The position numbers were made by a program, and so were the translations under genes. Under the pieces are notes generated by a model. That model searched no databases. It was not told where the DNA came from and worked only from the letters and a program-made list of their open reading frames with translations. This document shows, piece by piece, positions 53,896 to 62,344 of a stretch of 64,000 bases of DNA; the stretch's first letter is position 1, and the number at the start of each line of letters is the position of its first letter. Where the stretch lies: contig CAWBZX010000024.1 in the NCBI GenBank assembly GCA_963793295.1, forward strand, positions 62,001 through 126,000, read 5' to 3'. Source of the stretch: JAHDHW01 sp963793295. Its GTDB lineage: Bacteria; Bacteroidota; Bacteroidia; Chitinophagales; Saprospiraceae.

Positions 53896-54363
53896 TTAAT
53901 TATAAAACAAAGATCGTTTTAATTGCCACTCTTTGTTTATGAGTTCCCAGACTTGAAAATGCTTTTTATTATACAGCAATTGTTGATCGATGGTGTTAGC
54001 ATTTGTGAATGCTTTCCAATCTAAAACAGCGTATGCCAATTTGGATTTTACGAAAATTTCAATAATTTCAAATTCAACTTTGAGTTGTTGTTCCTTTTGA
54101 TTTTTGACTAGTATATGGATCAATTCCTGTTTATTTTTAAATTTGGTGATAGGAGAGAGGCCTTCAAAATCAGCTGTATAAACTGATTCAAGGCCTTGTG
54201 CGTTTCCATCATTCAGGTATTTAACATGCAACTCAATTTGATTTCTCAGGTTGTTCAGCTGTTGATTTGAATTTTTTAAACCACTAACAGATTTGCAATT
54301 GGTAATGGAAAGAAAAATCAATAAAAGGAAAAAAGGCAAAGAGGTCCGTCTCATCTTCCGCAT
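53896..54363 (-). CDS. Lipoprotein with NTF2/SnoaL-like domain
   Basis: I use ATG 54363 (MRKMRRTSLPF), which gives a lipobox (SITNC) and does not overlap the neighbouring AI-2E gene; a longer frame from 54429 would overlap it. The mature 135 residues look like an NTF2/SnoaL/DUF4440 cone: IELHVKYLNDGNAQGLESVYTADF as the first helix pair, then strands with LAYAVLDWKAF and the final HFQVWELINKEWQLKRSLFY. This fold binds small ligands or forms dimers. The function is unknown. Confidence 0.8.
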   Translation of the reverse strand: MRKMRRTSLPFFLLLIFLSITNCKSVSGLKNSNQQLNNLRNQIELHVKYLNDGNAQGLESVYTADFEGLSPITKFKNKQELIHILVKNQKEQQLKVEFEIIEIFVKSKLAYAVLDWKAFTNANTIDQQLLYNKKHFQVWELINKEWQLKRSLFYN

Positions 54364-54385
54364 TATTTGTATCTGATAGTATTTG

Positions 54386-55456
54386 TCAAGGTTGTTTATT
54401 TCTCCAGTTTTTTCGTCTTTCAAAAACATAAACTTCAGTCAGCATTTGCCAGCAAGCTAGGAAAAAGGCAGCTATAACTGGTCCTATTACAAAACCGGAA
54501 ATGCCAAACCATGTTAATCCGCCAAGGGTAGTTAATAAAATGAGATAATCTGGCATTTTCGCATCCCTTCCCACAAGGGTCGGACGGAGTAAATTATCCA
54601 CCAAACCAATGACAAAGGCTCCAACCAATAAAATGATAATTCCCCTGACAATTTCACCTTGTAAAATCAAAATAATTGCAGCAGGTCCCCATATCAGGCC
54701 ACTACCAACGGGGAGCAAAGAAAGGATGGTCATAATGGCTGCCCAAATAACAGCTCCCGGAATTCCTACCGCCCAAAACAGAATACCTCCCATCGAACCT
54801 TGTACTATTGCGACGACCAAACTTCCTTTTACGGTAGCACGAGCAACACTGGTAAAGCGATAGATTAATTTCCATTCTTGTTTGTCACCTATTGGAAGTG
54901 CTTTGACCAATAGTCTAACCAATTCTTCACCATCTTTTAGAAAGAAAAATAAAATATAAAGCATGACAAAAAACTGGACAAGAAAGATGAAAATATTTTG
55001 TGTAAATCCGACAGCACTATAGGCGAGGTTTTTACTTATACCCATTGCTGATTGCCAAAATGAATTTTTTGTTTCTTCTAACTCAATTCCCATACCTTCG
55101 AGCCAATCTTTAATCATCGGTAGTCTTTGTTGCCAGATTTCCACTTGCTCTTTAAAATCTATTTCACCGGACTGTATCAATTGATAGAATTGAATCGTTT
55201 CGGTGATAATCATAAAACCAATAAAAAAAGCAGGAATGACTACTAGTAATACGATAATAAAAAGGGTTATTCCTGCAGCTAAATTCGCCCTTTGCTTAAA
55301 ACGGGTTTTTAATTTTATATAAGTAGGATGAAAAAGTAAAGCTAACAAAACCGACCAAAAACAAGCAAGAAGATAGTCCGCTATTAAACCAAAAAAAGCG
55401 GCTGTAATGAAAAATAAGAGAATTAAGAAAAAGAGCAGTGGAATATTTTTTTTCAT
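54386..55456 (-). CDS. AI-2E family transporter (PerM/YdiK-type)
   Basis: A 356-residue membrane protein with eight hydrophobic segments and the AI-2E family core, including FLKDGEELVRLLVKALPIG, VARATVKGSLVVAIVQGSMGGILFWAVGIPGAVIWA and the LLPVGSGLIWGPAAI/LRPTLVGRDAKMPDYLILLTTLGGL motifs. The family was named after autoinducer-2 export, but many members act as other exporters or sodium/proton antiporters, so the substrate is uncertain. Its C-terminus overlaps the alternative upstream frame of the NTF2-like lipoprotein gene. Confidence 0.93.
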   Translation of the reverse strand: MKKNIPLLFFLILLFFITAAFFGLIADYLLACFWSVLLALLFHPTYIKLKTRFKQRANLAAGITLFIIVLLVVIPAFFIGFMIITETIQFYQLIQSGEIDFKEQVEIWQQRLPMIKDWLEGMGIELEETKNSFWQSAMGISKNLAYSAVGFTQNIFIFLVQFFVMLYILFFFLKDGEELVRLLVKALPIGDKQEWKLIYRFTSVARATVKGSLVVAIVQGSMGGILFWAVGIPGAVIWAAIMTILSLLPVGSGLIWGPAAIILILQGEIVRGIIILLVGAFVIGLVDNLLRPTLVGRDAKMPDYLILLTTLGGLTWFGISGFVIGPVIAAFFLACWQMLTEVYVFERRKNWRNKQP

Positions 55457-55498
55457 AATTTTTCAGGGAGTAAATGTTGAGGGATTATCCTTTTTCGA

Positions 55499-55744
55499 TC
55501 ATACAAAATCATCGTATTTTCGATTTTGATTACCTAAGTTTTGTTGTGCCCATTTTTTAAAGTTCGGACTCAGCTGCACATATTCTTCTGTATAACCACA
55601 ATCTGAACAAATGTATCGATCCAAAATAGCATTTTTTAAACTCCATTTATTCAATGGGATTTTAGTGTGCTGATTAATATTTGAACCAATGACTTCAAGT
55701 ACGGCATTGGAATTACACTTTGGACATTTATAAGAAAAACGCAT
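55499..55744 (-). CDS. Small zinc-ribbon protein
   Basis: An 81-residue protein with two CxxC knuckles: Cys7/Cys10 in YKCPKCN and Cys46/Cys49 in YICSDCGYTEE. The spacing and the Gly-Tyr after the last cysteine suggest a zinc ribbon of the DUF-type found in Bacteroidota. There is no other domain. It may bind zinc or nucleic acid; it is located 42 bases upstream of the AI-2E gene on the same strand. Confidence 0.75.
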   Translation of the reverse strand: MRFSYKCPKCNSNAVLEVIGSNINQHTKIPLNKWSLKNAILDRYICSDCGYTEEYVQLSPNFKKWAQQNLGNQNRKYDDFV

Positions 55745-55922
55745 AATTATGATTGCTTGTAAGTTTTATATAAATCTTTTGTAAGATATAAAAATAGGAT
55801 GGATTGAATCAAAGAATTGGGTTATAGAATGATTGATTATTGATTTTTTTAAAAAATAATTATTTAATTGCCCTAATGTGATTCAAAATAAAACGCATAA
55901 TTAATAATTGAATCGTTTTGGT

Positions 55923-55930
55923 TAGCTTTG
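55923..55930 (+). promoter_or_regulatory. Candidate -7 box for the tRNA methyltransferase gene
   Basis: TAGCTTTG is an exact TAnnTTTG match, 21 bases before the ATG at 55952. It overlaps an upstream in-frame TTG at 55928, supporting the ATG as the real start. Confidence 0.5.
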
Positions 55931-55951
55931 CAGACTCAAAAACTAATAAAC

Positions 55952-56680
55952 ATGATTGTTAGAAAAAAATCTGTGCCTTTCCATTTTAAGCAGTTTTCTA
56001 TCGTTCAGGATCGTTGCAGTATGAAGGTTGGAACCGATGGGGTTTTGCTTGGAGCCTGGGCTGATGTAAGTGATGCTTCAAATATTTTGGACATTGGAAC
56101 CGGTACCGGACTAATTGCCTTAATGCTTGCTCAGCGTGCTCAAAAGGCAATAATCGATGCAGTAGAAATTGACCCGGATGCCTGTCAACAATCAGCAGAA
56201 AATATGTTGGCTTCTCCCTGGTCAGATCGATTGCAAGCGATCCCGGATGCGATTCAGCAATATGCAAAAAATACTACTAAGCAATATGATCTGATCGTTT
56301 CAAATCCGCCATTTTTTTCTGGTGGCACTTTTTCAAATTTAGAATATCGCAATGTAGTAAGACATACCGTGAAGCTGCCTAATGGAGATTTACTAGCCGC
56401 TGTTAGAAGTTTATTGGCTAAAAATGGCAAATTCAGTGTAATATTGCCGACGCTGGAAGGGTTGCGTTTTCAGGAACGAGCTCAAAACTACCGATTGTAT
56501 TGTACGAAAATAACGGAAGTTAAACCTAAACACGATAAACCCGTCGAGCGCGTTTTACTCCAATTCGAAAAAGATCCACAGCCTTTGGTAAAAAACAGCC
56601 TCGTTATTCAATACGAACAACGCAATGATTATACGGTGGATTACATTGAGCTTACCGGAGACTTTTATTTGAAGATGTAA
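55952..56680 (+). CDS. trmN6: tRNA1(Val) (adenine(37)-N6)-methyltransferase
   Basis: A 242-residue SAM-dependent methyltransferase from ATG 55952. It has FHFKQFSIVQDRCSMKVGTDGVLLGAW at the N-terminus, SAM motif I DIGTGTGLI (47-55), the acidic VEIDPDA and the NPPF catalytic motif (118-121, SNPPFFSGG), with HDKPVERVLLQF in the C-terminal part. This is the YfiC/TrmN6 family, which methylates N6 of A37 in tRNA1(Val). No other methylase genes are near. Confidence 0.92.
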   Translation: MIVRKKSVPFHFKQFSIVQDRCSMKVGTDGVLLGAWADVSDASNILDIGTGTGLIALMLAQRAQKAIIDAVEIDPDACQQSAENMLASPWSDRLQAIPDAIQQYAKNTTKQYDLIVSNPPFFSGGTFSNLEYRNVVRHTVKLPNGDLLAAVRSLLAKNGKFSVILPTLEGLRFQERAQNYRLYCTKITEVKPKHDKPVERVLLQFEKDPQPLVKNSLVIQYEQRNDYTVDYIELTGDFYLKM

Positions 56681-56808
56681 AGTGGTTTTGATTTTTATAG
56701 AAAAAATTAGGCTAACTCTTTCGAGAAGAATTCCAATGACTCATTTTTTTTGTCAAAAAGTAGCGCAGGAAATTATAGGTTAATTGGTAGATTAATCAAT
56801 ATTTTTAG

Positions 56809-57116
56809 ATGTTTAGCAAAAAAAATACAAATTGGGATGCAAAGAAAATAGGATTGATACTCGGTCCATTGCTGTTCTTGATTACTCTTTTATTTTTCCA
56901 TCCGGAAGGATTGAGCGCTGAAGCCAACGCGATATTGGCTTGCACTTTATGGATAGCAGTGTGGTGGATAACGGAAGCCATTCCCATTGCGATGACCTCT
57001 CTATTATCAATTGTATTATTTCAATTATAATACTGACATTAATTATTTTTTTCTTATTGCCTTACATATGGGATTTCAATCCTAAATCTTTTCCATTGGA
57101 ATGGATAAAAAAATAA
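56809..57116 (+). pseudogene. Remnant of an SLC13/DASS sodium:anion symporter with internal deletion
   Basis: The first 73 residues (56809-57030) match the N-terminus of DASS/SLC13 symporters: LGPLLFLITLLFFHPEGLS, then ACTLWIAVWWITEAIPIAMTSLL, after which the frame stops at TAA. Reading another frame from about 57027 gives IILTLIIFFLLPYIWDFNPKSFPLEWIKK, ending at 57116, which looks like the C-terminal end of the same family. About 380 of the usual 480 residues are missing, so the middle was deleted and the junction is out of frame. The fragment is unlikely to be functional. No transposon remnant is seen at the junction. Confidence 0.75.
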
Positions 57117-57165
57117 GAAAAAACACACCTTGAATGTTTTTCAGAACTTTTAAGTGTAGTCAAAA

Positions 57166-57209
57166 TTATACATCTTTTCTTCAAAATATAATGCATCTCA
57201 GATGTATAA
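57166..57209. repeat. Inverted repeat TTATACATCT/AGATGTATAA
   Basis: TTATACATCT (57166-57175) and AGATGTATAA (57200-57209) are inverse complements 24 bases apart, in the spacer after the DASS remnant. No T-run follows. Confidence 0.6.
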
Positions 57210-57284
57210 CTCGCCAGTTTCTCTTGCTGTCTTTAAAGCTTTGTTATCTGATTAGAATATTTTGATTTTTTAGAGAACCAATTG

Positions 57285-57334
57285 CTGAAAAAAAAGCTGT
57301 GGTTTGTCATTGACAAACCACAGCTTTTTTTCAG
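57285..57334. terminator. Strong terminator hairpin 1 in the 57 kb spacer
   Basis: Bases 57285-57309 and 57311-57334 pair (CTGA-run-GCTGTGGTTTGTCA with its complement, apart from one A/T length difference), giving a stem of about 23 bases and a one-base loop with A and T tracts on both sides. Confidence 0.85.
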
Positions 57335-57398
57335 TCTTAAGTACAATAGAATCAACCAGCAATTGTGATTATTCTTAATGGGTTAAGGTTAATTCTAT

Positions 57399-57440
57399 AA
57401 AAAAAGGGAAATAATAATTGATTATTATTTCCCTTTTTTT
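57399..57440. terminator. Strong terminator hairpin 2 before the HTH gene
   Basis: A perfect 20-base stem (57399-57418 with 57421-57440; core GGGAAATAATAAT) and a 2-base loop lie 5 bases beyond the stop of the leftward gene that ends at 57446. This is the terminator of that gene. Confidence 0.88.
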
Positions 57441-57445
57441 AACTC

Positions 57446-57706
57446 TCAGCTTACGCCTTGAGCATGGTTTTCCGCAATGATTTTCTTTGCGAGATCCAAA
57501 ATACTTGTATCCTTCAGACTGACGTAGCCACCGTCGGGTCCGGGTTGAATATGCTTGCCAATGATTTGACCATCTGAGTACTTCATAGCCCCAAAGTAAT
57601 TACGTACTGTTTGGGCTTCTAGGTTTAGTTCTTTGGCGATGCGTTCAATACTTCCGGTAGGTAGGCTGTGCTTAATTCTGCGTAGTTCATTGAAGGTAAT
57701 GTTCAT
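57446..57706 (-). CDS. Small helix-turn-helix DNA-binding protein
   Basis: An 86-residue protein whose N-terminal half (residues 15-45) has an HTH-like GSIERIAKELNLEAQTVRNYFG, with the recognition helix after the NL turn. The second half is basic and aromatic, GKHIQPGPDGGYVSLKDTSILDLAKKII. It resembles a conserved Bacteroidota DNA-binding protein of about 90 residues, but I know no defined role. It is monocistronic, with its own strong terminator. Confidence 0.7.
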   Translation of the reverse strand: MNITFNELRRIKHSLPTGSIERIAKELNLEAQTVRNYFGAMKYSDGQIIGKHIQPGPDGGYVSLKDTSILDLAKKIIAENHAQGVS

Positions 57707-57897
57707 AAATGAATAACTTTTTACGGATTAGAAAAATAGTATGATAAGTTAGTATTATTTGGGAAATTTAAAACTTTTACAACTTTTATCAAAGTATTTC
57801 AAAGATAAAATTTATTTTAATTTGGGTTATTGTCGCTTCACCTTAAATTTAATTTCATAGAGAACGTTTAAATATTAACAAATGATATATGAATCAA

Positions 57898-58182
57898 TCA
57901 GACAATTAATATTTTAGCTTTATTTTCATTCGTTACCTTAAAAGCATTCTGACTGAAAAACAAATGAACGTCGTCTTGAGTTTTCGATTTGATAATTAAT
58001 AATTGATTTATCCAAAACTTTAACAATTCAACATTATCATTCCAATAACGATTTAGAAAATTTTCATGTTTCGCTTTTTTTAATTCTTCCGCTGCTATTT
58101 GCACTGATTCTATATAAAAGTATGACCGCTTTTTTTGTTTGTGGATTTGAAACCCAATAGGCTTCAATTTAAATATGATCAA
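57898..58182 (-). CDS. Hypothetical protein, doubtful
   Basis: A 94-residue frame with a helical, lysine-rich composition (EELKKAKHENFLNRYW) and no recognised family or signal peptide. It lies in a region of low-coding character between the HTH gene and the large helical protein gene. It could be real or a chance frame; codon use gives no strong sign. Confidence 0.35.
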   Translation of the reverse strand: MIIFKLKPIGFQIHKQKKRSYFYIESVQIAAEELKKAKHENFLNRYWNDNVELLKFWINQLLIIKSKTQDDVHLFFSQNAFKVTNENKAKILIV

Positions 58183-58345
58183 TGGTTTAATTAGTAAAGT
58201 TTACTACCTTTTGAACAGAATATTCTATGGTTGAAGGAATCAAACAATTGCACATTCAGCTAGCATAACAGCTTCCGAAGTAACCCGAACAAATCCAGAT
58301 TAAATGAAATAAAGCTAAAAAGAGAGGAATTTTAAAAACTAATTT

Positions 58346-59779
58346 TCATTTATATTGCTCAATTTTATGTTCAATTTGCTCAAGGATCCAATCTCGGTGC
58401 ATGACTTCAGTGGCTGGCGGTAAACTCGCTTTTAAAGGAGCCATTTTTTCAGATTCATAGCTTTCAATCTTCGCTAACTTTTTTGTAAAGTCAATAAATC
58501 GTTGCATTTGTTTTTTGAGTTTCGGATCGATGAGTTTGTTTCGCAAAAGAAAAATACGATTGGCTTCCAGATAAAAAAGTAATAGTTCAATTTGATCGGT
58601 TTCATAATAAATTTTAATCAACAAACTCCTATTCAGAATATTGAGCAGGATGTCTTTGCTTTCTGTTTGGAAAGCCAAAGATTGGGCTTTCGAATATTTT
58701 TTCTGATAATAATAAAACAGACCCAGATTATAGGAATACATGTTTTCGATATACTCTTCTGGTAGCTTGTCTTTATATTGTTCGATAAATGATTTGGTCC
58801 ATTCAATCTGTTTCGTTTTTAAGCCAACATTCACTAAATTGGAATATTTCCAGGGAGATAATATTCCATGATCAAACAACAGATTATTCTTTAAAAGGAC
58901 TTTATTGATTTCGAGATACTCGAGAAAATATTGCTCATCGTTGTATCGGTTAATCTGTCGTGTACAATAATTTAAAACACTGGTGTACAACTGTAATGAC
59001 TCTCCTTGATTGAAAAGCTCCCTATGTTTTTTAATCAATTTCTTGACCTTTATAAAGTGATCGTAATTTTGATCTTCCTGGATCAGCAATAAAATATTCA
59101 AATAAACTGAAATAGTCGGAATTTCTGCATAGCCATGTTCGTTTGCCCAATCGACTAGATGGCTTCCTAACTTCAATTCATATTTTACATTAAGCACATT
59201 CTCCCGATTTTGCATTTCGCAACAATAACGGAGTTTCTCAACCAAATAATAGATATCAAGATCATCAGCAGCTTTTTGTAATTTCTCACTATAAAGGTTG
59301 CGGAAAACATTAGAATTTTCATACTCTATTTGAGATAAGGCAAACTGTTCCGAATAAAATTTAGCGTCTTTGTGTTGATTTTCGGAAATTAACTTTTTAC
59401 TTTTTTCCAGCGTGCTTTTGTAATGTTTTGGAAGCTGGATTTTATGATATTCGTTAAGTAGGTACATTTGAATTTTAACGGGGTCACCATTCAACTCTTC
59501 TATACTTAAAAATTGTTCGAGAAGATTTAGAAGATTATTCATCAGATAAGCCAAAGATCGTTCACTGAGGGGCTTACTTGTTTTTACTTTTTTAAAGACT
59601 ATTTCTTTGTTTAGGTTTTTGTGGCTGAAAGTGGGGCTATGTTTTTCTATGAATTCATAAAACAAAATAATATCCGTATTTTTATTAAAATAAGGAGATT
59701 GAATGAAATCGTGAAAACGGCTTAGTTTTCTTTTAGGAAGACTTCTTAATAACTCAACGAGTTTACTGTTTTGCATCAA
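58346..59779 (-). CDS. Large helical protein of unknown function
   Basis: A 477-residue protein with no signal peptide or membrane segment. It is almost entirely helical, with repeated Tyr/Leu/Lys-rich pairs like a TPR-type superhelix (for example NLGLFYYYQKKYSKAQSLAF). The opening LVELLRSLPKRKLSRFHDFIQSPYFNKN and the end LEQIEHKIEQYK are features I associate with a lineage-specific Saprospirales family of unknown role. It is divergent from the cohesin/dockerin-like gene, 34 bases away. A scaffold or signalling protein is a guess. Confidence 0.8.
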   Translation of the reverse strand: MMQNSKLVELLRSLPKRKLSRFHDFIQSPYFNKNTDIILFYEFIEKHSPTFSHKNLNKEIVFKKVKTSKPLSERSLAYLMNNLLNLLEQFLSIEELNGDPVKIQMYLLNEYHKIQLPKHYKSTLEKSKKLISENQHKDAKFYSEQFALSQIEYENSNVFRNLYSEKLQKAADDLDIYYLVEKLRYCCEMQNRENVLNVKYELKLGSHLVDWANEHGYAEIPTISVYLNILLLIQEDQNYDHFIKVKKLIKKHRELFNQGESLQLYTSVLNYCTRQINRYNDEQYFLEYLEINKVLLKNNLLFDHGILSPWKYSNLVNVGLKTKQIEWTKSFIEQYKDKLPEEYIENMYSYNLGLFYYYQKKYSKAQSLAFQTESKDILLNILNRSLLIKIYYETDQIELLLFYLEANRIFLLRNKLIDPKLKKQMQRFIDFTKKLAKIESYESEKMAPLKASLPPATEVMHRDWILEQIEHKIEQYK

Positions 59780-59813
59780 ATGTTCTTTCCAACAATTTAT
59801 AAAAATATCTCCA

Positions 59814-60920
59814 ATGAACCGAATTATTCTTCTTCCAATCCTGCTTTTTTATACTTTCGCCAATGCTCAATTCTTAATGTTTCCGGGTGACACAAATAAT
59901 GATGGCATTGCTAATTATTATGATGTTTTGCCAATTGGTCTTGCTTATAATTCGGAGGGGCCTCCCCGAGAAATACCAAATATTAATTGGATGCCAATGG
60001 AATTTTTTCTGTGGGGACAAATTTTGCCGTTTAGCGGCGTAGAGTATGGCTTTATTGATTGTGATGGAAACGGAATGATTGATTCTTTGGATGTTGAAGC
60101 TATTGCTCAAAATTACGATCAAATGCAGTTGGAAGCCAATCCACCTCCAATGCCTTATGAGCTGCCGGATACCCTTTTTACTTCAAATGTTCCTGGTTTA
60201 AATATTTCGTTTAGTGTAGATACCGCAATGGTAACCGACACTTTTTTTGCACAAATCATTTTGAATTTCCCAGGGCCAGGAGACATTGAGCCAGCTTTGG
60301 GTCTTGCATTTGGATTGGAATATGATGCTGATTTGGTAAAAGATTCTTTGACGGTTATTTTTCCAGATACAATTGCCAATGATTTAATGTTTGTATCAGC
60401 AGCAAGCAATTTTATCAGTTTTTACAGATTACCCCAAGAGGGGAGAATTGAAATGGGTGCTGCGGGTAGAGGACAAAATGTGTTTAATGGAAATCGGATT
60501 GTTGCAAATGTTAGGTTTATCGTAGATGATGTAATAATTAGAAGTATTGAAAAAGAGTTTGCCTTTACCTTCACGGATGTATTATTAATAAACAACCAGG
60601 AGCGCGTACTGGAAATTGGGACTTTTTCTGATACTATCGTTTTGATTGATACTTCTACCGTTTTGGTAAAGGAAGTGAATTTAGATAATGAAATTCAAGT
60701 TTATCCGAATCCGGCAAGCAATTATATTACTATTGAATCTCGTAATTTATTTTTAAAAGATATTTTAATTTACAATCAACTTGGGCAAGTGGTGCTTGCT
60801 AGTAAAATAACCGATCAGCATCGAATCCATCTGAATATCAAAAACCTGCCTCATGGAATCTATTTTGCGAAAATACTAACGGATAAAGGAATTTTGACAA
60901 AAAAAATCTGTTTCCTTTAG
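59814..60920 (+). CDS. Cohesin/dockerin-like protein with T9SS sorting domain
   Basis: A 368-residue exported protein (signal peptide ending ANAQ). Residues 23-105 contain two calcium-binding dockerin-like loops, GDTNNDGIANYYDVLPIG and DCDGNGMIDSLDVEAIA, about 37 residues apart. Residues 125-280 look like a cohesin-type beta-sandwich (LNISFSVDTAM, LGLAFGLEYDADLV, GRIEMGAAGRGQ, NRIVANVRF). The final 75 residues (VYPNPASNYIT to KKICFL) are a T9SS sorting domain. Cohesin and dockerin in one chain suggests binding to other surface proteins or to itself. Common in Saprospirales secretomes; partner unknown. Confidence 0.8.
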   Translation: MNRIILLPILLFYTFANAQFLMFPGDTNNDGIANYYDVLPIGLAYNSEGPPREIPNINWMPMEFFLWGQILPFSGVEYGFIDCDGNGMIDSLDVEAIAQNYDQMQLEANPPPMPYELPDTLFTSNVPGLNISFSVDTAMVTDTFFAQIILNFPGPGDIEPALGLAFGLEYDADLVKDSLTVIFPDTIANDLMFVSAASNFISFYRLPQEGRIEMGAAGRGQNVFNGNRIVANVRFIVDDVIIRSIEKEFAFTFTDVLLINNQERVLEIGTFSDTIVLIDTSTVLVKEVNLDNEIQVYPNPASNYITIESRNLFLKDILIYNQLGQVVLASKITDQHRIHLNIKNLPHGIYFAKILTDKGILTKKICFL

Positions 60921-61184
60921 ACCTAATTTTCAAAAAAGAGGATTTTTGTGTACAACAAAACCTGTACCTTTTAAGTGTTTGATTATCAATTGCTTGAGTG
61001 TTGATTTGTTGTATAAGCTCTTTTGTGAATGGCTTTGTTTTAGCTGTATTTTGTCTTGATTTTCATGATAAAATGTACTTGAAGACTCCTGTCATTTTAG
61101 GTTAAACTTGTATCAGAAAGCGCGCATATTTTGATATAAGCAGTGTTAAAACTGCAATTTTTTAATAATCTAAAATTTTAAATC

Positions 61185-62192
61185 ATGAGAGCTTCTTTTA
61201 ATTTCAAATCTAATCCATCTTGGATTCTAAATACTCAAACTAATTCTTTACTGGTTACTTTTTTACTACTGATATTCATTGCTTTTGGTTGTAAGAAAGA
61301 CAATGACCCTGTGAAAGTAATCCCTGACACGTCCATCTTTATCCAGATGGCTAAAAAATTTGTAGACGATGCAAGTTTACCTGTAACACTAAATAATATT
61401 ACTATTGAAAATGAAAATGGAATACAAGATCTCGAAAAGACCGCAAGGGAGATAATCGATGAGATGGTATTCATGAAAACAGACTCTGCCGGAATTATAG
61501 TTTACAACAAGGTAAAAAATGGAATTGAATTGACCGACGCCGTAAAAGATGATGCCGCACGTGGCCTTATCGATGAAGGGTTGATTGCTTTAGGTGATTA
61601 TGTTGTCAGAGCAGAATGGGTAAAGGAAAATGGGGAAATATTTTACACTTTTGGCGTAATCGGTGTGAACGGTAAACCAAAGTTTGAACCCATTATGCAT
61701 TATAATGGAATAGTTGAAGTAGAGGTACCTAATCCTATGCATCGAAGTTGGGACTGGGGCCCATTTAGAAGAACTGTGCAAAATGGTTTTGGAATAACCT
61801 GCGTGGAAGTTGAATTTACTGTTCATATTGCCACCGATCCGAACAACTGCATGATTGTCGATCCGGGACCACATATTCAAATCACAAAAGCAATCTCAAA
61901 TTGTGCAGGCTGGGAACAGGAAACAACCAAAGGAGAACTGCAGTGGTGTAATCCGCACCCTGAATGTGAATGCCGTTTTGAAAACAGCTTTCCTGCCGAA
62001 GAGTGTATCAAGTTTATAGTTGTAACTTATGTAGCTACCGGGTTTTCAGATATAGAAATCGAAGCAGGCGCCGGAGGAACTTATAAAGGATTTACAGTTG
62101 ATGCAAAGATTAAAATGAATGCCAGTCGATTCGGAGCAGAAGCCATTTTTGAAACTATCCGAAGTATTTGTGCAAGTGGAAGTACGCCATAA
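61185..62192 (+). CDS. Lipoprotein of unknown function, Cys-rich
   Basis: A 335-residue lipoprotein (lipobox IAFGC, Cys36; the leader is long for the class). Residues 40-150 are helical and acidic. The C-terminal part (190-335) has a dense cysteine pattern (ITCVEVEF, NNCMIV, SNCAGWE, LQWCNPHPECECRFENSF, AEECIKF), hinting at disulfides. The motif MHRSWDWGPFRR is distinctive. No family is recognised. It is monocistronic with a terminator. Confidence 0.65.
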   Translation: MRASFNFKSNPSWILNTQTNSLLVTFLLLIFIAFGCKKDNDPVKVIPDTSIFIQMAKKFVDDASLPVTLNNITIENENGIQDLEKTAREIIDEMVFMKTDSAGIIVYNKVKNGIELTDAVKDDAARGLIDEGLIALGDYVVRAEWVKENGEIFYTFGVIGVNGKPKFEPIMHYNGIVEVEVPNPMHRSWDWGPFRRTVQNGFGITCVEVEFTVHIATDPNNCMIVDPGPHIQITKAISNCAGWEQETTKGELQWCNPHPECECRFENSFPAEECIKFIVVTYVATGFSDIEIEAGAGGTYKGFTVDAKIKMNASRFGAEAIFETIRSICASGSTP

Positions 62193-62230
62193 AATCTTAA
62201 AAAGAGAAGATAAGGGGACATCCCAAATTC

Positions 62231-62272
62231 AAGCAAAGGGGCTGCAAAAAGTTGTGGTCCTTTTGCTTTTTA
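62231..62272 (+). terminator. Intrinsic terminator after the Cys-rich lipoprotein gene
   Basis: AAGCAAAGGG (62231-62240) pairs with CCTTTTGCTT (62259-62268) with one G-T wobble, followed by T residues. Confidence 0.75.
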
Positions 62273-62344
62273 AGGAAGTTAGCAGGTAAGCAGGCTAAAA
62301 GGTAAGAGTTTTCAGTAATTTATGATTTTTGCATAACCAAATAA

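Noticed and set aside
61140..61165. GCAGT/ACTGC hairpin with T-run just before the Cys-rich lipoprotein start
   Set aside because: The stem is only five bases and no leader peptide is seen, so an attenuator claim is not supported.
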